Positions 51,671 through 61,221 of a stretch of DNA of 64,000 bases are shown here, one piece after another. Source of the stretch: Deltaproteobacteria bacterium (GTDB lineage: Bacteria; Myxococcota_A; Polyangia; JAAYKL01); NCBI GenBank assembly GCA_016935665.1, contig JAFGQN010000131.1, positions 1-64,000 of the forward strand. The letters run 5' to 3'. A model generated the notes under the pieces. That model had not been told where the DNA came from. It saw only the letters and a list, made by a program, of their open reading frames with translations, and did not search any database. A program made the position numbers and the translations under genes. Numbering within the stretch: position 1 is the stretch's first letter; every line of letters starts with the position of its first letter.

Positions 51671-51728
51671 CCGTTACAGTGAATTCTCCGTTACAGTGAA
51701 TTCTCCGTTACAGTGAATTCTCCGTTAC
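51671..51728. repeat. 17-nt tandem repeat, 3 perfect copies plus partial
   Basis: ccgttacagtgaattct x3 + ccgttac, between convergent genes. Confidence 0.95.
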
Positions 51729-51746
51729 GCCCGATGCGAATAAAGT

Positions 51747-52166
51747 TCAGTGAACAAATGGGCGATTGGCCAACTTGCACAACACCTCAGCCAATCCATC
51801 CATGTCAAAAGGTTTTTCAATGAACGCGCACCCCGCGGTTTCAAGCTCCGCAATAAAGCCGTCTTCCGGGCGAATTCCAGAAGAAAGAGCAATCCTGGCG
51901 TTGGGATTCATCTCTTTAATTTTTCGATACGCCGATTCTCCGCTCATTCCCGCCATTCGAAGATCCAGCATCAGCAAGTCGATTTCGTCCTGATTTTCCC
52001 GGTAGGTCGCAATGGCATCTTCACTCGTGGCCACATCGATTACTGTCGCTCCCAGCTCTTCAGCCATCAGCACAATAATCTGTCGCAGTCGCACCTCGTC
52101 GTCCGATACCAGCAAAGTCAAACCCGCCAGGGGGCAATCCGGTGAATATTCCAAAGGTGTTGTCAT
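51747..52166 (-). CDS. Stand-alone CheY-like response regulator
   Basis: LLVSDDEVRLRQII..LLMLDLRMAGMSG..IALSSG..FIEKPFDMDGL. Confidence 0.9.
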   Translation of the reverse strand: MTTPLEYSPDCPLAGLTLLVSDDEVRLRQIIVLMAEELGATVIDVATSEDAIATYRENQDEIDLLMLDLRMAGMSGESAYRKIKEMNPNARIALSSGIRPEDGFIAELETAGCAFIEKPFDMDGLAEVLCKLANRPFVH

Positions 52167-52228
52167 ACCCTCTTTTTAGAGGATAGCCCTTCAATGTCAA
52201 GGTAAACGAACACCAAAACTGTACGATT

Positions 52229-52393
52229 TTATTCCCGGGGTCGAGACGAAAATTGGGAGCCTTTTTTATGCTGCTCCAATTTTTTACTTTTTCGCTTTCT
52301 GCGTTGAGATAATACGCCAATTACCACCAGCGCGGTAAAGCCACTAATCTGGGCAATTGTGGTAAGATTGTGGTAAAGCCAGGCAGAATCCAT
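52229..52393 (-). CDS. Possible small single-TM protein
   Basis: MDSAWLYHNLTTIAQISGFTALVVIGVLSQRRKRKSKKLEQHKKGS, immediately downstream of the 52398 stop. Confidence 0.35.
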   Translation of the reverse strand: MDSAWLYHNLTTIAQISGFTALVVIGVLSQRRKRKSKKLEQHKKGSQFSSRPRE

Positions 52394-52397
52394 CAGG

Positions 52398-53729
52398 TTA
52401 CCGCTTTTCCTGCGCAATTTTTTTCATGGCCTTCATCATAACGATATTGCTTCCCAGAACAAGTCCGTGTTCCAGATAGGGCTCTCTTTTCACTGTGGTT
52501 TCGAGAATGGCGGACGTTTTCCCCACGTCTGCAAATGCGTGATAGGCCACCATGGTTCTGGACGACGACAGGGGAACAGTTTGCCAGCGCCATGCAGCTC
52601 CCGCAAGGTCCCCGGAAACAGCCTGTAACATGACGCCGTCTTTGACAGTCTGAAGTTCATTCACCGAATTCAATCCAAACACAGATAGGCCAATAGTCCA
52701 CGAAAAAGTGGTTTTATCCATATCCTCTTTTTCAATTTCAATATTCGAAATAGCCCCGATATGCTTCTCGTAATTATGCGGATCCGCTGCGTATTTTTTA
52801 AATTCGGACTCCGATGATTGCACAACGTCCACCACACTCACCTGTCTCAATCGACCACCTGGTTGATGAGAATCGCACAAAAAAAGCTGTCCTTTGGCCA
52901 GAAACAATTTGAGCGTCTGGATTTCTTCGGCACCAAGCAATGTGGGTGGTCCTCCGGCCTTTCCAGAGGTGTGATGGGGTGTATTCTTCGTTTTTTTTGC
53001 CATTCCTTCCGCCACATCCTTTACGCCTTTGAGTACCACCAGTCCGATGGCAATATTCATCGCTTGCTTCATTGAAGGATTATTGCCAACCAGGAACTTA
53101 ATGAGCCACTCAGAAGAATTCACGTCCAAAAATCCGGAGAAGATCATAATCGTATAGTCCTTTCCATCCGGAAAGAACTGAAACGTGTACGTGCCTCTAC
53201 CAATGCTGCTTTCTTCGATGGTGACATCCGCGCGTCTGGGGGGATAAAGCGCAATCCTGTTTTTGCCGGTAACGCTGAGTATTTTGTGGCGGGACGCCCA
53301 CGACCACACCATGGCGTTTTCGTGCTTGTCCAAAATGGTGTTTTCCTTAAACAGCGTTGACACATAGTAGAAATTTGAAGGATCCCGGAAAAGATTGAGC
53401 ACTGTGTCTCTTGGCGCTTTAATGCGAATGGCCATCATCACGTTTTCGGGAGTGCCTTTCGCATCGAATGCCGTAATACCAAAGGCGTCATGTCGCTTCA
53501 AAACTGGAATCAAAGTTTTGATTTCCTTGCTCGAAAGAACACCGTTCCCTGGAGTAACGGCAAAAACCGGGCGCGACAGAAGGCAAAAGCCCACAGTGGC
53601 CATGAATATCCACAGGATGGTCACTGATAACCTGCTGCCGGAACCAGAATTGGGACTTATGCGATTTGACGATGGCGATTTCATGATTGTTCTGAATAGA
53701 TTCATCATTTGGCTTGGACGCCCTCTCAA
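52398..53729 (-). CDS. Exported SRPBCC/START-like protein
   Basis: N-terminal hydrophobic segment; AIRIKAPRDTVLNLFRDPSNFYYVSTLFKENTILDKHENAMVWSW and a second related half. Confidence 0.6.
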   Translation of the reverse strand: MRGRPSQMMNLFRTIMKSPSSNRISPNSGSGSRLSVTILWIFMATVGFCLLSRPVFAVTPGNGVLSSKEIKTLIPVLKRHDAFGITAFDAKGTPENVMMAIRIKAPRDTVLNLFRDPSNFYYVSTLFKENTILDKHENAMVWSWASRHKILSVTGKNRIALYPPRRADVTIEESSIGRGTYTFQFFPDGKDYTIMIFSGFLDVNSSEWLIKFLVGNNPSMKQAMNIAIGLVVLKGVKDVAEGMAKKTKNTPHHTSGKAGGPPTLLGAEEIQTLKLFLAKGQLFLCDSHQPGGRLRQVSVVDVVQSSESEFKKYAADPHNYEKHIGAISNIEIEKEDMDKTTFSWTIGLSVFGLNSVNELQTVKDGVMLQAVSGDLAGAAWRWQTVPLSSSRTMVAYHAFADVGKTSAILETTVKREPYLEHGLVLGSNIVMMKAMKKIAQEKR

Positions 53730-53766
53730 ACTGAAGATTCAACGATGAGTGGAAGGAGACAATATG

Positions 53767-54321
53767 TCAGTAATATCTTATACCCAGAGAAATAGTAAAC
53801 GACAGAATATCATCCGCATTCGTCAACAGAAAGTAATCTGCGCCTAAACCAATCCACGCTGCCACGTTGGTATTCACAAAATGTTCAACCCCAACACCCG
53901 CGCCCGCGTTCATCCCCACAGAATTGTCATTCTTCGGTTCAGCATTCAGAGCTATGGCCAGCCCCACTCCCGCGCTCAGGTAAACATTTTTGGTCAGGAA
54001 AAGAGAAAACCGTGGACCTGGGACAATCAAACCCTGCACCACATGGGTACCCATTTGCAGCCGATTGTCCAGATTCAGCGAAACAGTAAAGTTTTCTGTT
54101 GCACCAAGTCCCACCTGGAGATTCAACCCAAGGTCCCCCAAACCCGTATTTTCATCCTCGCCCGCCAACACAGCCCCGCCGCCCAGAAATCCAACGCCCC
54201 CGAAAGGACCTTTTCGTGAATAAGCGGCGTCGAGAGCCGCAGCCGTGTTTGACATAAACAGTATTCCGAACAATGCCACAGTACTCAGCCAGAATCGTTT
54301 ATCAGTCTGTAAAAATTTCAT
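53767..54321 (-). CDS. Outer-membrane beta-barrel protein
   Basis: Signal peptide; alternating strands VGLGATENFTVSLNLDNRLQMG...NVYLSAGVGLAIALN; C-terminal LGIRYY. Confidence 0.7.
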   Translation of the reverse strand: MKFLQTDKRFWLSTVALFGILFMSNTAAALDAAYSRKGPFGGVGFLGGGAVLAGEDENTGLGDLGLNLQVGLGATENFTVSLNLDNRLQMGTHVVQGLIVPGPRFSLFLTKNVYLSAGVGLAIALNAEPKNDNSVGMNAGAGVGVEHFVNTNVAAWIGLGADYFLLTNADDILSFTISLGIRYY

Positions 54322-54356
54322 TTGATCCTCCTTACGGATATTTGATGAATTAAGCG

Positions 54357-55805
54357 TTATCTAAGTTGATGAACGGGAACCACTGCGAATCCACCCGAGG
54401 GCACAGAGACTTCCCGAGTTACTGTTTCCCCACCTCCCGTTCCCTGAAAATGGACCGCCACCTGATGTTTCCCAGCGGGCACCTCCATGCGGGAAATAAA
54501 AATCGACGCTGGAAGCGCATTCCAGCATCTGGTATCCGGCGTATCCGCCACCGTCATGGCCCCTTCCACCAAAACCTGCGCCAGAAGTCCGAGACCTTCC
54601 TTTCCGCTGCCACCCGACACAGCCTTGTTCGTAATGGCGCCTGTGGCGGCCCTTGCAATCATTCGAACAATTGCGGCGGCGATGAGTTTGCCTTTTATCT
54701 TGTCGAAGGAATCCTTCACAACCTGTGAAAGATTCTCACCGTATTCCGATGGTATCCCCTGTCCGTCCACGCGTACGCTGACACTGCTGAACTTCGAAGG
54801 AGACTGCGCCAGCTCGGCAAAATTTACCCATTTCAACAATCCTTTGATAGCAAAATCATTGGCCTGGGCCATTTCCTGTGGCGCGAGATATGCACCGGCA
54901 ATCACAACGGCTGCGCCTACAGGCAATCGGGTAGCCACCTTGTGGGGCACCAATCCCACTGATGACACCACCAGCAAAGTACCAGTGGTGCGATCTGGGT
55001 GGATGCAGCGCGAAGACGAAGTCGAATCGGTTTGCCCATCCGCAACATCAGAATCCCCTGGCACTGGATTCTGCCCCGCGCCAGCGTTATTCAATTTTTG
55101 CAAAATGACGTCATTTCGGTAACTTGTGCATCCGGCCAGATCAGGTATCACCTTATCCAGGGAAGGATATTCGTTCGTCGAGAGGGCGTCGCCATAATGC
55201 TGAAGCGACTGTTCGTAACGTTTAGACATTTCAAACGTAAAACCGGCGAGGTAATCTCCAAGTCCCAGAATACCGAGCGAACGCATCTGCTCATCGGACC
55301 CATCTGCCAGATATTGCTGCATCAAATCGAATCGACGCGCTTCCACCCGAGCGGACTCCAAATCGGACAGGGCCAGGTAGTTGAGCATATTCAACGTATT
55401 CAGCAACAGCAATTCATGGGCGGGAGCACGATATTCGCCGGAATCTCCCGAAAAAATCCATTTGGAAATTTCCCCAACCGTTTTGTTTTGCACATCCAGA
55501 AACTCGAGATTCTGATCGGCAATCCGAAAGTCGAAGGCAGACTCCTGAAACATAAACGATGCCTGTTTAATGGAAGCCCGCTCCATCAGCAATAAAGATG
55601 TTTCGCTGTCGGCATCCACCGGATAATGATCTGATTCTCCCAGCTCCATGGCACCGTTCACCTGCTTCAACGCTTCCTTCTTGTTGCCGGCCTGCAGTGC
55701 AGTTCGCATCCCTTCCACACGCCCCGCATAACCGGCACAACCAGTCATCCCAGCCACTGCCCCAATCAGCCATAAAGCCGCGATATAATGTTTAAATGTA
55801 GTCAT
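54357..55805 (-). CDS. Lipoprotein of the COG3014-like type
   Basis: GAVAGMTGCAGYAGR lipobox; LLLLNTLNMLNYLALSDLESARVEARRFDLMQQYL; located directly upstream of an LpoB-like gene's partner position. Confidence 0.65.
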   Translation of the reverse strand: MTTFKHYIAALWLIGAVAGMTGCAGYAGRVEGMRTALQAGNKKEALKQVNGAMELGESDHYPVDADSETSLLLMERASIKQASFMFQESAFDFRIADQNLEFLDVQNKTVGEISKWIFSGDSGEYRAPAHELLLLNTLNMLNYLALSDLESARVEARRFDLMQQYLADGSDEQMRSLGILGLGDYLAGFTFEMSKRYEQSLQHYGDALSTNEYPSLDKVIPDLAGCTSYRNDVILQKLNNAGAGQNPVPGDSDVADGQTDSTSSSRCIHPDRTTGTLLVVSSVGLVPHKVATRLPVGAAVVIAGAYLAPQEMAQANDFAIKGLLKWVNFAELAQSPSKFSSVSVRVDGQGIPSEYGENLSQVVKDSFDKIKGKLIAAAIVRMIARAATGAITNKAVSGGSGKEGLGLLAQVLVEGAMTVADTPDTRCWNALPASIFISRMEVPAGKHQVAVHFQGTGGGETVTREVSVPSGGFAVVPVHQLR

Positions 55806-55881
55806 AGAAATTAGCCAACATGTGCTCGCCTGTTTTCGGTTGTTCGCTCACGCACCTTGATGGAGATGGCGGCAGTTGAGT

Positions 55882-56475
55882 TTATTTTACGAGTCCCTTG
55901 GTAAGATTCGCTTCATTCTGCCAGCGAATGGCGCCGGTTTCAATATCCACCACTTTCATAAACAGAAAATACTGAACGCGTTTTTCACCGTCCACTTTTT
56001 CGGATGAACTATGCACCTTACCTGTAATAAAAAATTTCGCGCCCAGCTGCCTGCCGATTTCGGCAGATTTCGATTGGTCGAATTCTCCGCCCTGCTGCTT
56101 GCGAATTTCAGCAATCAGTGCATCCTGCTGATCGTGGTCAATCATCAGGACGACCCCGCTGTTTACCAGTTTGGTCTCCATCTTGGACAGCAATGCATCC
56201 AAAGAATCCCGAATATGCTCACTGGTTTCATTGGCAATGGGAAAAATGGAAACGAGAGGCGGGTTTTCCGCTTCTTTCCACTTGGCCACCACCGCAGAGG
56301 TCATCAGGGCATCAATATTCTGGTCAAACAATTTCTCCAAATCTTTTTTGTCCAGCCCGGTACTCATCGCCAAATCGTCCAGCCCTTCCACCTCATCACC
56401 ACGCACATAGTTTGCACCACATCCGGTCAGAAATGTTCCAATTAATACTAACAATACAACGGTCGCACGTCTCAT
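55882..56475 (-). CDS. lpoB: LpoB-like penicillin-binding-protein activator lipoprotein
   Basis: MRRATVVLLVLIGTFLTGCGANYVRG; PPLVSIFPIANETSEHIRDSLDALLSKMETKLVNSGVVLMIDHDQQDALIAEIRKQQ...AKFFITGKVHS. Confidence 0.85.
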   Translation of the reverse strand: MRRATVVLLVLIGTFLTGCGANYVRGDEVEGLDDLAMSTGLDKKDLEKLFDQNIDALMTSAVVAKWKEAENPPLVSIFPIANETSEHIRDSLDALLSKMETKLVNSGVVLMIDHDQQDALIAEIRKQQGGEFDQSKSAEIGRQLGAKFFITGKVHSSSEKVDGEKRVQYFLFMKVVDIETGAIRWQNEANLTKGLVK

Positions 56476-56654
56476 TACGCTAATCCTTTCTGTCCTCAAA
56501 TTGACAAGACAAAAAAAGTTGGTTCAATCGCTCTATCCCATACTTTCGGGTAAGCTAATCATATATCAGTTTCAGATCAATGTCATTTTCGCGACCTGAC
56601 TGAAATAATAACAGCTCAAATGGACGATATTGTCCCTGTGAAATTCTGTTCAGT

Positions 56655-57407
56655 GTGCATTTGGTTGCATTGAACGGAAATACCCTTAACCAATTGGCCG
56701 TTTTGAAGTATGGTCTCAACAATTTTACCGTCGGAAAAGCTCCGGCACCAATGAAATTGCAACAACCATTGTGGGAAATGACTAATAGCAACATAAACAT
56801 AAATATTCACGGCCAGTTGGATCGCAAAAGACTGTGGCCGCCGGTGCGTGTACTGTTTACTGTCACCGGAATCTCCCTGATACTGGGAGTTGGCACGTTG
56901 CTGGGACGCTATTTGCTCCAGCTTCGCGCCAATACCACAGCCGTCCTGACAGAAGGGATTCTCACACTGCAAACCACTTACAGCCTTTGGGGACGACAAT
57001 TTCGAACTGTCACAACAGTTACACCGAGAAACAAAATCAACTCCATTCAGCTGGAAAACCGGTATCGCGTCGTGCACCTGGTAATTGGTTTCGGCTTTCT
57101 GATGGTGGGTCTTTTTTGCGGTATCCACTGGCTGCTGAACGGACTGGGAGCCGGTTATCCGTATTTGTTTCTTATCGGCGCCGGCGTTATCCTCGCGGGT
57201 CTGGCCATCGATATTATCCTTTTCCACATGATTCCCAAGGGCGCAGGTCGCAGCAGCATGGTTGTATATACAGAAAGCTGGCGCTTTCGACTTACCGGTG
57301 TCGATGACGCAGCAGCGAGAGCCTTTCTGTCGGCGGCTTCCAGGCAGCTGGATTCTGCGGACACAACCGCCTCTTTGCGGATTCCCAATGAACCGACTGC
57401 ACGATAA
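56655..57407 (+). CDS. Two-helix membrane protein, uncharacterised
   Basis: Two long TM hairpins; overlaps the start of the ArsA-like gene by 20 nt, suggesting translational coupling. Start uncertain. Confidence 0.65.
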   Translation: MHLVALNGNTLNQLAVLKYGLNNFTVGKAPAPMKLQQPLWEMTNSNININIHGQLDRKRLWPPVRVLFTVTGISLILGVGTLLGRYLLQLRANTTAVLTEGILTLQTTYSLWGRQFRTVTTVTPRNKINSIQLENRYRVVHLVIGFGFLMVGLFCGIHWLLNGLGAGYPYLFLIGAGVILAGLAIDIILFHMIPKGAGRSSMVVYTESWRFRLTGVDDAAARAFLSAASRQLDSADTTASLRIPNEPTAR

Positions 57408-58320
57408 AAAATTTGTCGTTGTTGCCGGCAAAGGCGGCGTCGGCCGAACCACTGTCACGTTTTGTATCGGCAAATGGATTGCACGTCAGGGAAAAAGAGT
57501 TCTCATATGCCTTGCGAACTCGGGCAGCAGATACCGACATATCCATGAAAGTGGCAAAGACAACCAAATCAATCTGATTGAGCCCAATCTGTACCTGCTC
57601 AATGTGAATCCGGTTGCGGCAAGGGAAGAATATGCGCTCAAAATTATTCGAAACCGATTACTGCACAAACTGGTCTTCAGCAATCGCTATGTCAACGGTT
57701 TCCTGGATGCGGTTCCGGGACTGAACGAGTGGGCGATGCTTGGCAAAGCCACCTATCACGTCCTTCCGGATGCGGAATTTCACGAACGCTACGATGTCGT
57801 GGTATTTGATTCGCCACCCACTGGACACGGACTGGATATTTTACGCTTACCTACAGCCATCGCCGGCAGTGTCCAGGGTGGATTGATGCGTCAGGATGCA
57901 TTGGTTCGCGTGGCACTTCTCAAGGACGCCAGTGCCACAGCAATTATACCAGTGTGTCTCCCCGAGGAGCTGCCCACGAACGAGACCATCGAACTTTGCC
58001 AGGAACTGGAGCGGGACGGCCTGCCTGTCCACGCTATAGTCATTAATAAACTTATCGAGGTTTTACCGGACGGCGCGGGTGATTTCTGCAATTCCATGTG
58101 CCCGGAAATGCAGCGTATGAAATCCGAGCCCTGGGCCAAACCGGCCATGATCAAGCGAAATCAGCGATTGGAGCAATTGCGACACGTGGGTAGACTGATT
58201 AACGAAATCGCCATGCCACTGGTGCAATTGCCCAGACTGGATACGCCCAATCTCAATCTCGAAGAACTCTCTTTTCTAACGAACTGTCTCGCAATCGAGT
58301 TGGAAAACCGTGAATTGTAA
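57388..58320 (+). CDS. ArsA-family-like P-loop ATPase
   Basis: KFVVVAGKGGVGRTTVTFCIGKWIARQGKRVLIC; YDVVVFDSPPTGHGLDILRLP. Confidence 0.85.
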   Translation: MNRLHDKKFVVVAGKGGVGRTTVTFCIGKWIARQGKRVLICLANSGSRYRHIHESGKDNQINLIEPNLYLLNVNPVAAREEYALKIIRNRLLHKLVFSNRYVNGFLDAVPGLNEWAMLGKATYHVLPDAEFHERYDVVVFDSPPTGHGLDILRLPTAIAGSVQGGLMRQDALVRVALLKDASATAIIPVCLPEELPTNETIELCQELERDGLPVHAIVINKLIEVLPDGAGDFCNSMCPEMQRMKSEPWAKPAMIKRNQRLEQLRHVGRLINEIAMPLVQLPRLDTPNLNLEELSFLTNCLAIELENREL

Positions 58321-58323
58321 TCC

Positions 58324-59142
58324 ATGACCCCACTGCTTGAACTTCCCTTTAAATACACCGACACAACCCCGGCCTTTTATGCCATCGCTTTACAATCAGG
58401 CAGCAACGGCAACTGTATTTATGTTCGTGCAGGGGATGCACATCTCTTTTTTGACGCGGGAATCAGTGGCGTGGAAGCCCAGCGCCGATTCGCCCGGCAT
58501 CAGTTGGAAGTGCCTGGACATGGCAAGTTGTTCATTTCCCATGAACACAGCGATCACGCACGTTGTGCCGGCGTGTTTCATCGAAAATTTGGTTTTGATT
58601 TACACATGACCCCATTGACGCACGACGCATTGCAACGGGGAAACAAACTCGGAGAACTGAGCAGGGTCCATTTTTTTCAAAGCGGCGACACCATCCCAGT
58701 GGGGGATATTGCCATCGACACAATTCCCACTCCCCATGACGGCATCGATGGTGTCGCGTTTATCATCCGATTCCAGAATAAACAACTGGGGATTTTCACG
58801 GATCTCGGACATCCGTTTAAAGGCCTGCAGGAACTTATCTGTACGCTGGATGGTGTATTTCTCGAAAGCAACTATGACATGGATATGCTCATCAAAGGGC
58901 CATACCCCTATCCCTTAAAAAAACGCATCACCGATTCGGCCGGGCATATCTCCAACGTGGAAGCGGCAAATCTATTAAAGACCGCCTTTCAATCAAAATT
59001 GAAATGGGCCGTACTCTCCCATCTCTCCGGCGAGAACAACACGCCGCAATTGGCGCTGGCCACCCATCAACAGATAGTGGGCGAAGACAAACCTGTTTTC
59101 GTTGCCCGTCGCGACGAGGTCTCCCCAATCTTTACACTTTAA
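58324..59142 (+). CDS. MBL-fold metallohydrolase (YycJ/WalJ-like)
   Basis: LQSGSNGNCIYVRAGDAHLFFDAGISG..LFISHEHSDHARCAGVFHRKF. Confidence 0.88.
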   Translation: MTPLLELPFKYTDTTPAFYAIALQSGSNGNCIYVRAGDAHLFFDAGISGVEAQRRFARHQLEVPGHGKLFISHEHSDHARCAGVFHRKFGFDLHMTPLTHDALQRGNKLGELSRVHFFQSGDTIPVGDIAIDTIPTPHDGIDGVAFIIRFQNKQLGIFTDLGHPFKGLQELICTLDGVFLESNYDMDMLIKGPYPYPLKKRITDSAGHISNVEAANLLKTAFQSKLKWAVLSHLSGENNTPQLALATHQQIVGEDKPVFVARRDEVSPIFTL

Positions 59143-59491
59143 TAGGGGTACAGTTGGATTTTTTTATATCGCAACAGGTTTAAATCACCCGCAAATCGAA
59201 AACATCCAGGCCCCCTTTGCCCAGGGAGGAGAGGAGCGCAATGCCCTTCGGAAAAGGAGACCTGGACGATTTTCATAGTCAAGCGGTTTCCTTGCCCTAA
59301 AAAGAAACCGCATTCGCGTCTGTGGTCACACCTGGTGTTCACGAACAGGCTGTGGCATTTGCAACGCAAAAAGGAGTGCCCGTCAGCATATAAAATGGGG
59401 ACAAAATAATATTTTTTTAAAATACTGTAAAAAAGCTCAGTTCACCTATATCGCGACGGTCGCCCAATAAAAAGCAAACACAACATTGACC

Positions 59492-60799
59492 TTACAAAAT
59501 GCGTTCGCGGATGAGCGGTTGCACACTGGGAGCGACATCCGAAATTGTAAACGCCCGACGCAGTTGATGGAGCGCCTCTGCCTCCCCAGTGCCATTGTGG
59601 TGCAGGACGGCAATTGGCTGCGATAAATGCACGCGGTCTCCCACTTTCACTTTCATTGCCACACCCGTTGCGTGGTCCACCGCATCTTCCTTGCGCAGTC
59701 TGCCCGCATTGACCGCAAGCGCGGCCATGGCCACGGACATCGGGTCTATTCCAGTGACAATCCCCGCTTCAGGGGCGGACACTTCAACTTTGTATCTGGC
59801 GGTGGGCAACGCATCATTATTTTCACACACCGAAGGATTACCTCCGTGCGCCGCAATAACTTCGGCAAAACGAGACAACGCAGCGCCGTTCTGCAGTACC
59901 TCTTCCACCTGGCGTCTGGCGTCCTCCAGCGAAGTCGCCTTTTCGCCCAGCAGTACCATATGCGCGCCCAGAGCCACGGTGAGTTCACGGACATCGTTGG
60001 GACCGCCCCCGCGCAATACATCGATGGACTCGCGAATTTCCAGTGCATTGCCCACCATGAATCCCAAAGGAGCGTTCATATCGGTCAGCAGCGCATGGAC
60101 TTTTTTTCCGGCACCTTTGCCAATGGCCATCAGCGTCGTCGCCAATTCTTTGGCCCTGTCAAAACTCTTCATAAAAGCGCCGGCGCCAAATTTCACATCG
60201 AGCACCAGTGCGTCAATGCCCTCTGCCAGCTTCTTGCTCATAATGGACGACGCTATCAGGGGAATGGACTCGACTGTGGCGGTCACATCTCTAAGGGCAT
60301 ACAGTTTGCGGTCCGCCGGCGCCACGTCTCTGGTCTGACCAATCAGAAAAAGATTGTGCCTGGAAAGCACCGACTTCGCCTCAGCCACCGACAAATTGAC
60401 ATTGAAGCCCGGAATGGATTCCAGCTTATCCAGGGTACCACCCGTATGCCCCAGTCCGCGGCCGGAAATCATTGGCACTGGCACACCACACGCTGCCACC
60501 GCCGGCGCCAGGGGGATGGATATTTTGTCACCCACACCACCGGTCGAATGCTTGTCGACTTTGAGTCCCGGCACATGGTCGTGCACCAACACCTCGCCGG
60601 AATGCAGCATGGCATCGGTCCACGCATTGAGTTCATCTTTGGACAGTCCATTGAAAAACACTGCCATCAGCAGGGCTGACACCTGGTAGTCTGGCACGGC
60701 ATCTTTCGTATAACTGTCGATGACGAAACGGATTTCCTCTGAATTCAGCGGCAGCCCATCTCGCTTCTTTTTAATTATTTCTGGAATTCGCATTCTCAT
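59492..60799 (-). CDS. deoA: Pyrimidine-nucleoside/thymidine phosphorylase
   Basis: IPEIIKKKRDGLPLNSEEIRFVIDSYTKDAVPDYQVSALLMAVFFNGL...KVDKHSTGGVGDKISIPLAPAVAACGVPVPMISGRGLGHTGGTLDKLESIPG. Confidence 0.95.
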   Translation of the reverse strand: MRMRIPEIIKKKRDGLPLNSEEIRFVIDSYTKDAVPDYQVSALLMAVFFNGLSKDELNAWTDAMLHSGEVLVHDHVPGLKVDKHSTGGVGDKISIPLAPAVAACGVPVPMISGRGLGHTGGTLDKLESIPGFNVNLSVAEAKSVLSRHNLFLIGQTRDVAPADRKLYALRDVTATVESIPLIASSIMSKKLAEGIDALVLDVKFGAGAFMKSFDRAKELATTLMAIGKGAGKKVHALLTDMNAPLGFMVGNALEIRESIDVLRGGGPNDVRELTVALGAHMVLLGEKATSLEDARRQVEEVLQNGAALSRFAEVIAAHGGNPSVCENNDALPTARYKVEVSAPEAGIVTGIDPMSVAMAALAVNAGRLRKEDAVDHATGVAMKVKVGDRVHLSQPIAVLHHNGTGEAEALHQLRRAFTISDVAPSVQPLIRERIL

Positions 60800-60877
60800 G
60801 GAAAAGAAATATCATGTGCGAAGTGAAACAACAAAATTTATGGAGAAGGACTCTTTACCGGCGCGGCCAGCGGATTC

Positions 60878-61180
60878 TCAGTCCTCCACCGACTCCCCAT
60901 TCTCATCCAGCCACACCACATCCGAGATGCAGAAATCGTAATTGTATGACTGCCCGGGTTGTGTGACGGCCTGAAAGTTGAGTGATCGACCATGGTCAGC
61001 CCCATCTTAAGTCAATACGGCAATGTTTGAACCCGGTTGACTGTATACGACACGCTGTTAATACCGTGCGCCGTGGCATCGAATGGGGCGGAGGGGTTTC
61101 CATTTTCGTCGGTCGCATCCAAACGGGCACTCATGGCAACGTCCCATGCGGTTTACTGAAAGAACACATACATTTAATGG
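60878..61180 (-). pseudogene. Decayed C-terminal domain of an exported protein
   Basis: TAWDVAMSARLDATDENGNPSAPFDATAHGINSVSYTVNRVQTLPY-TGA-LKMGLTMVDHS / NFQAVTQPGQSYNYDFCISDVVWLDENGESVED*: coding-like across one in-frame TGA and one frameshift. Confidence 0.65.
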
Positions 61181-61221
61181 TGGTCATCAATGGCGTAACG
61201 GCTTAAAAATAGATGGAACTA

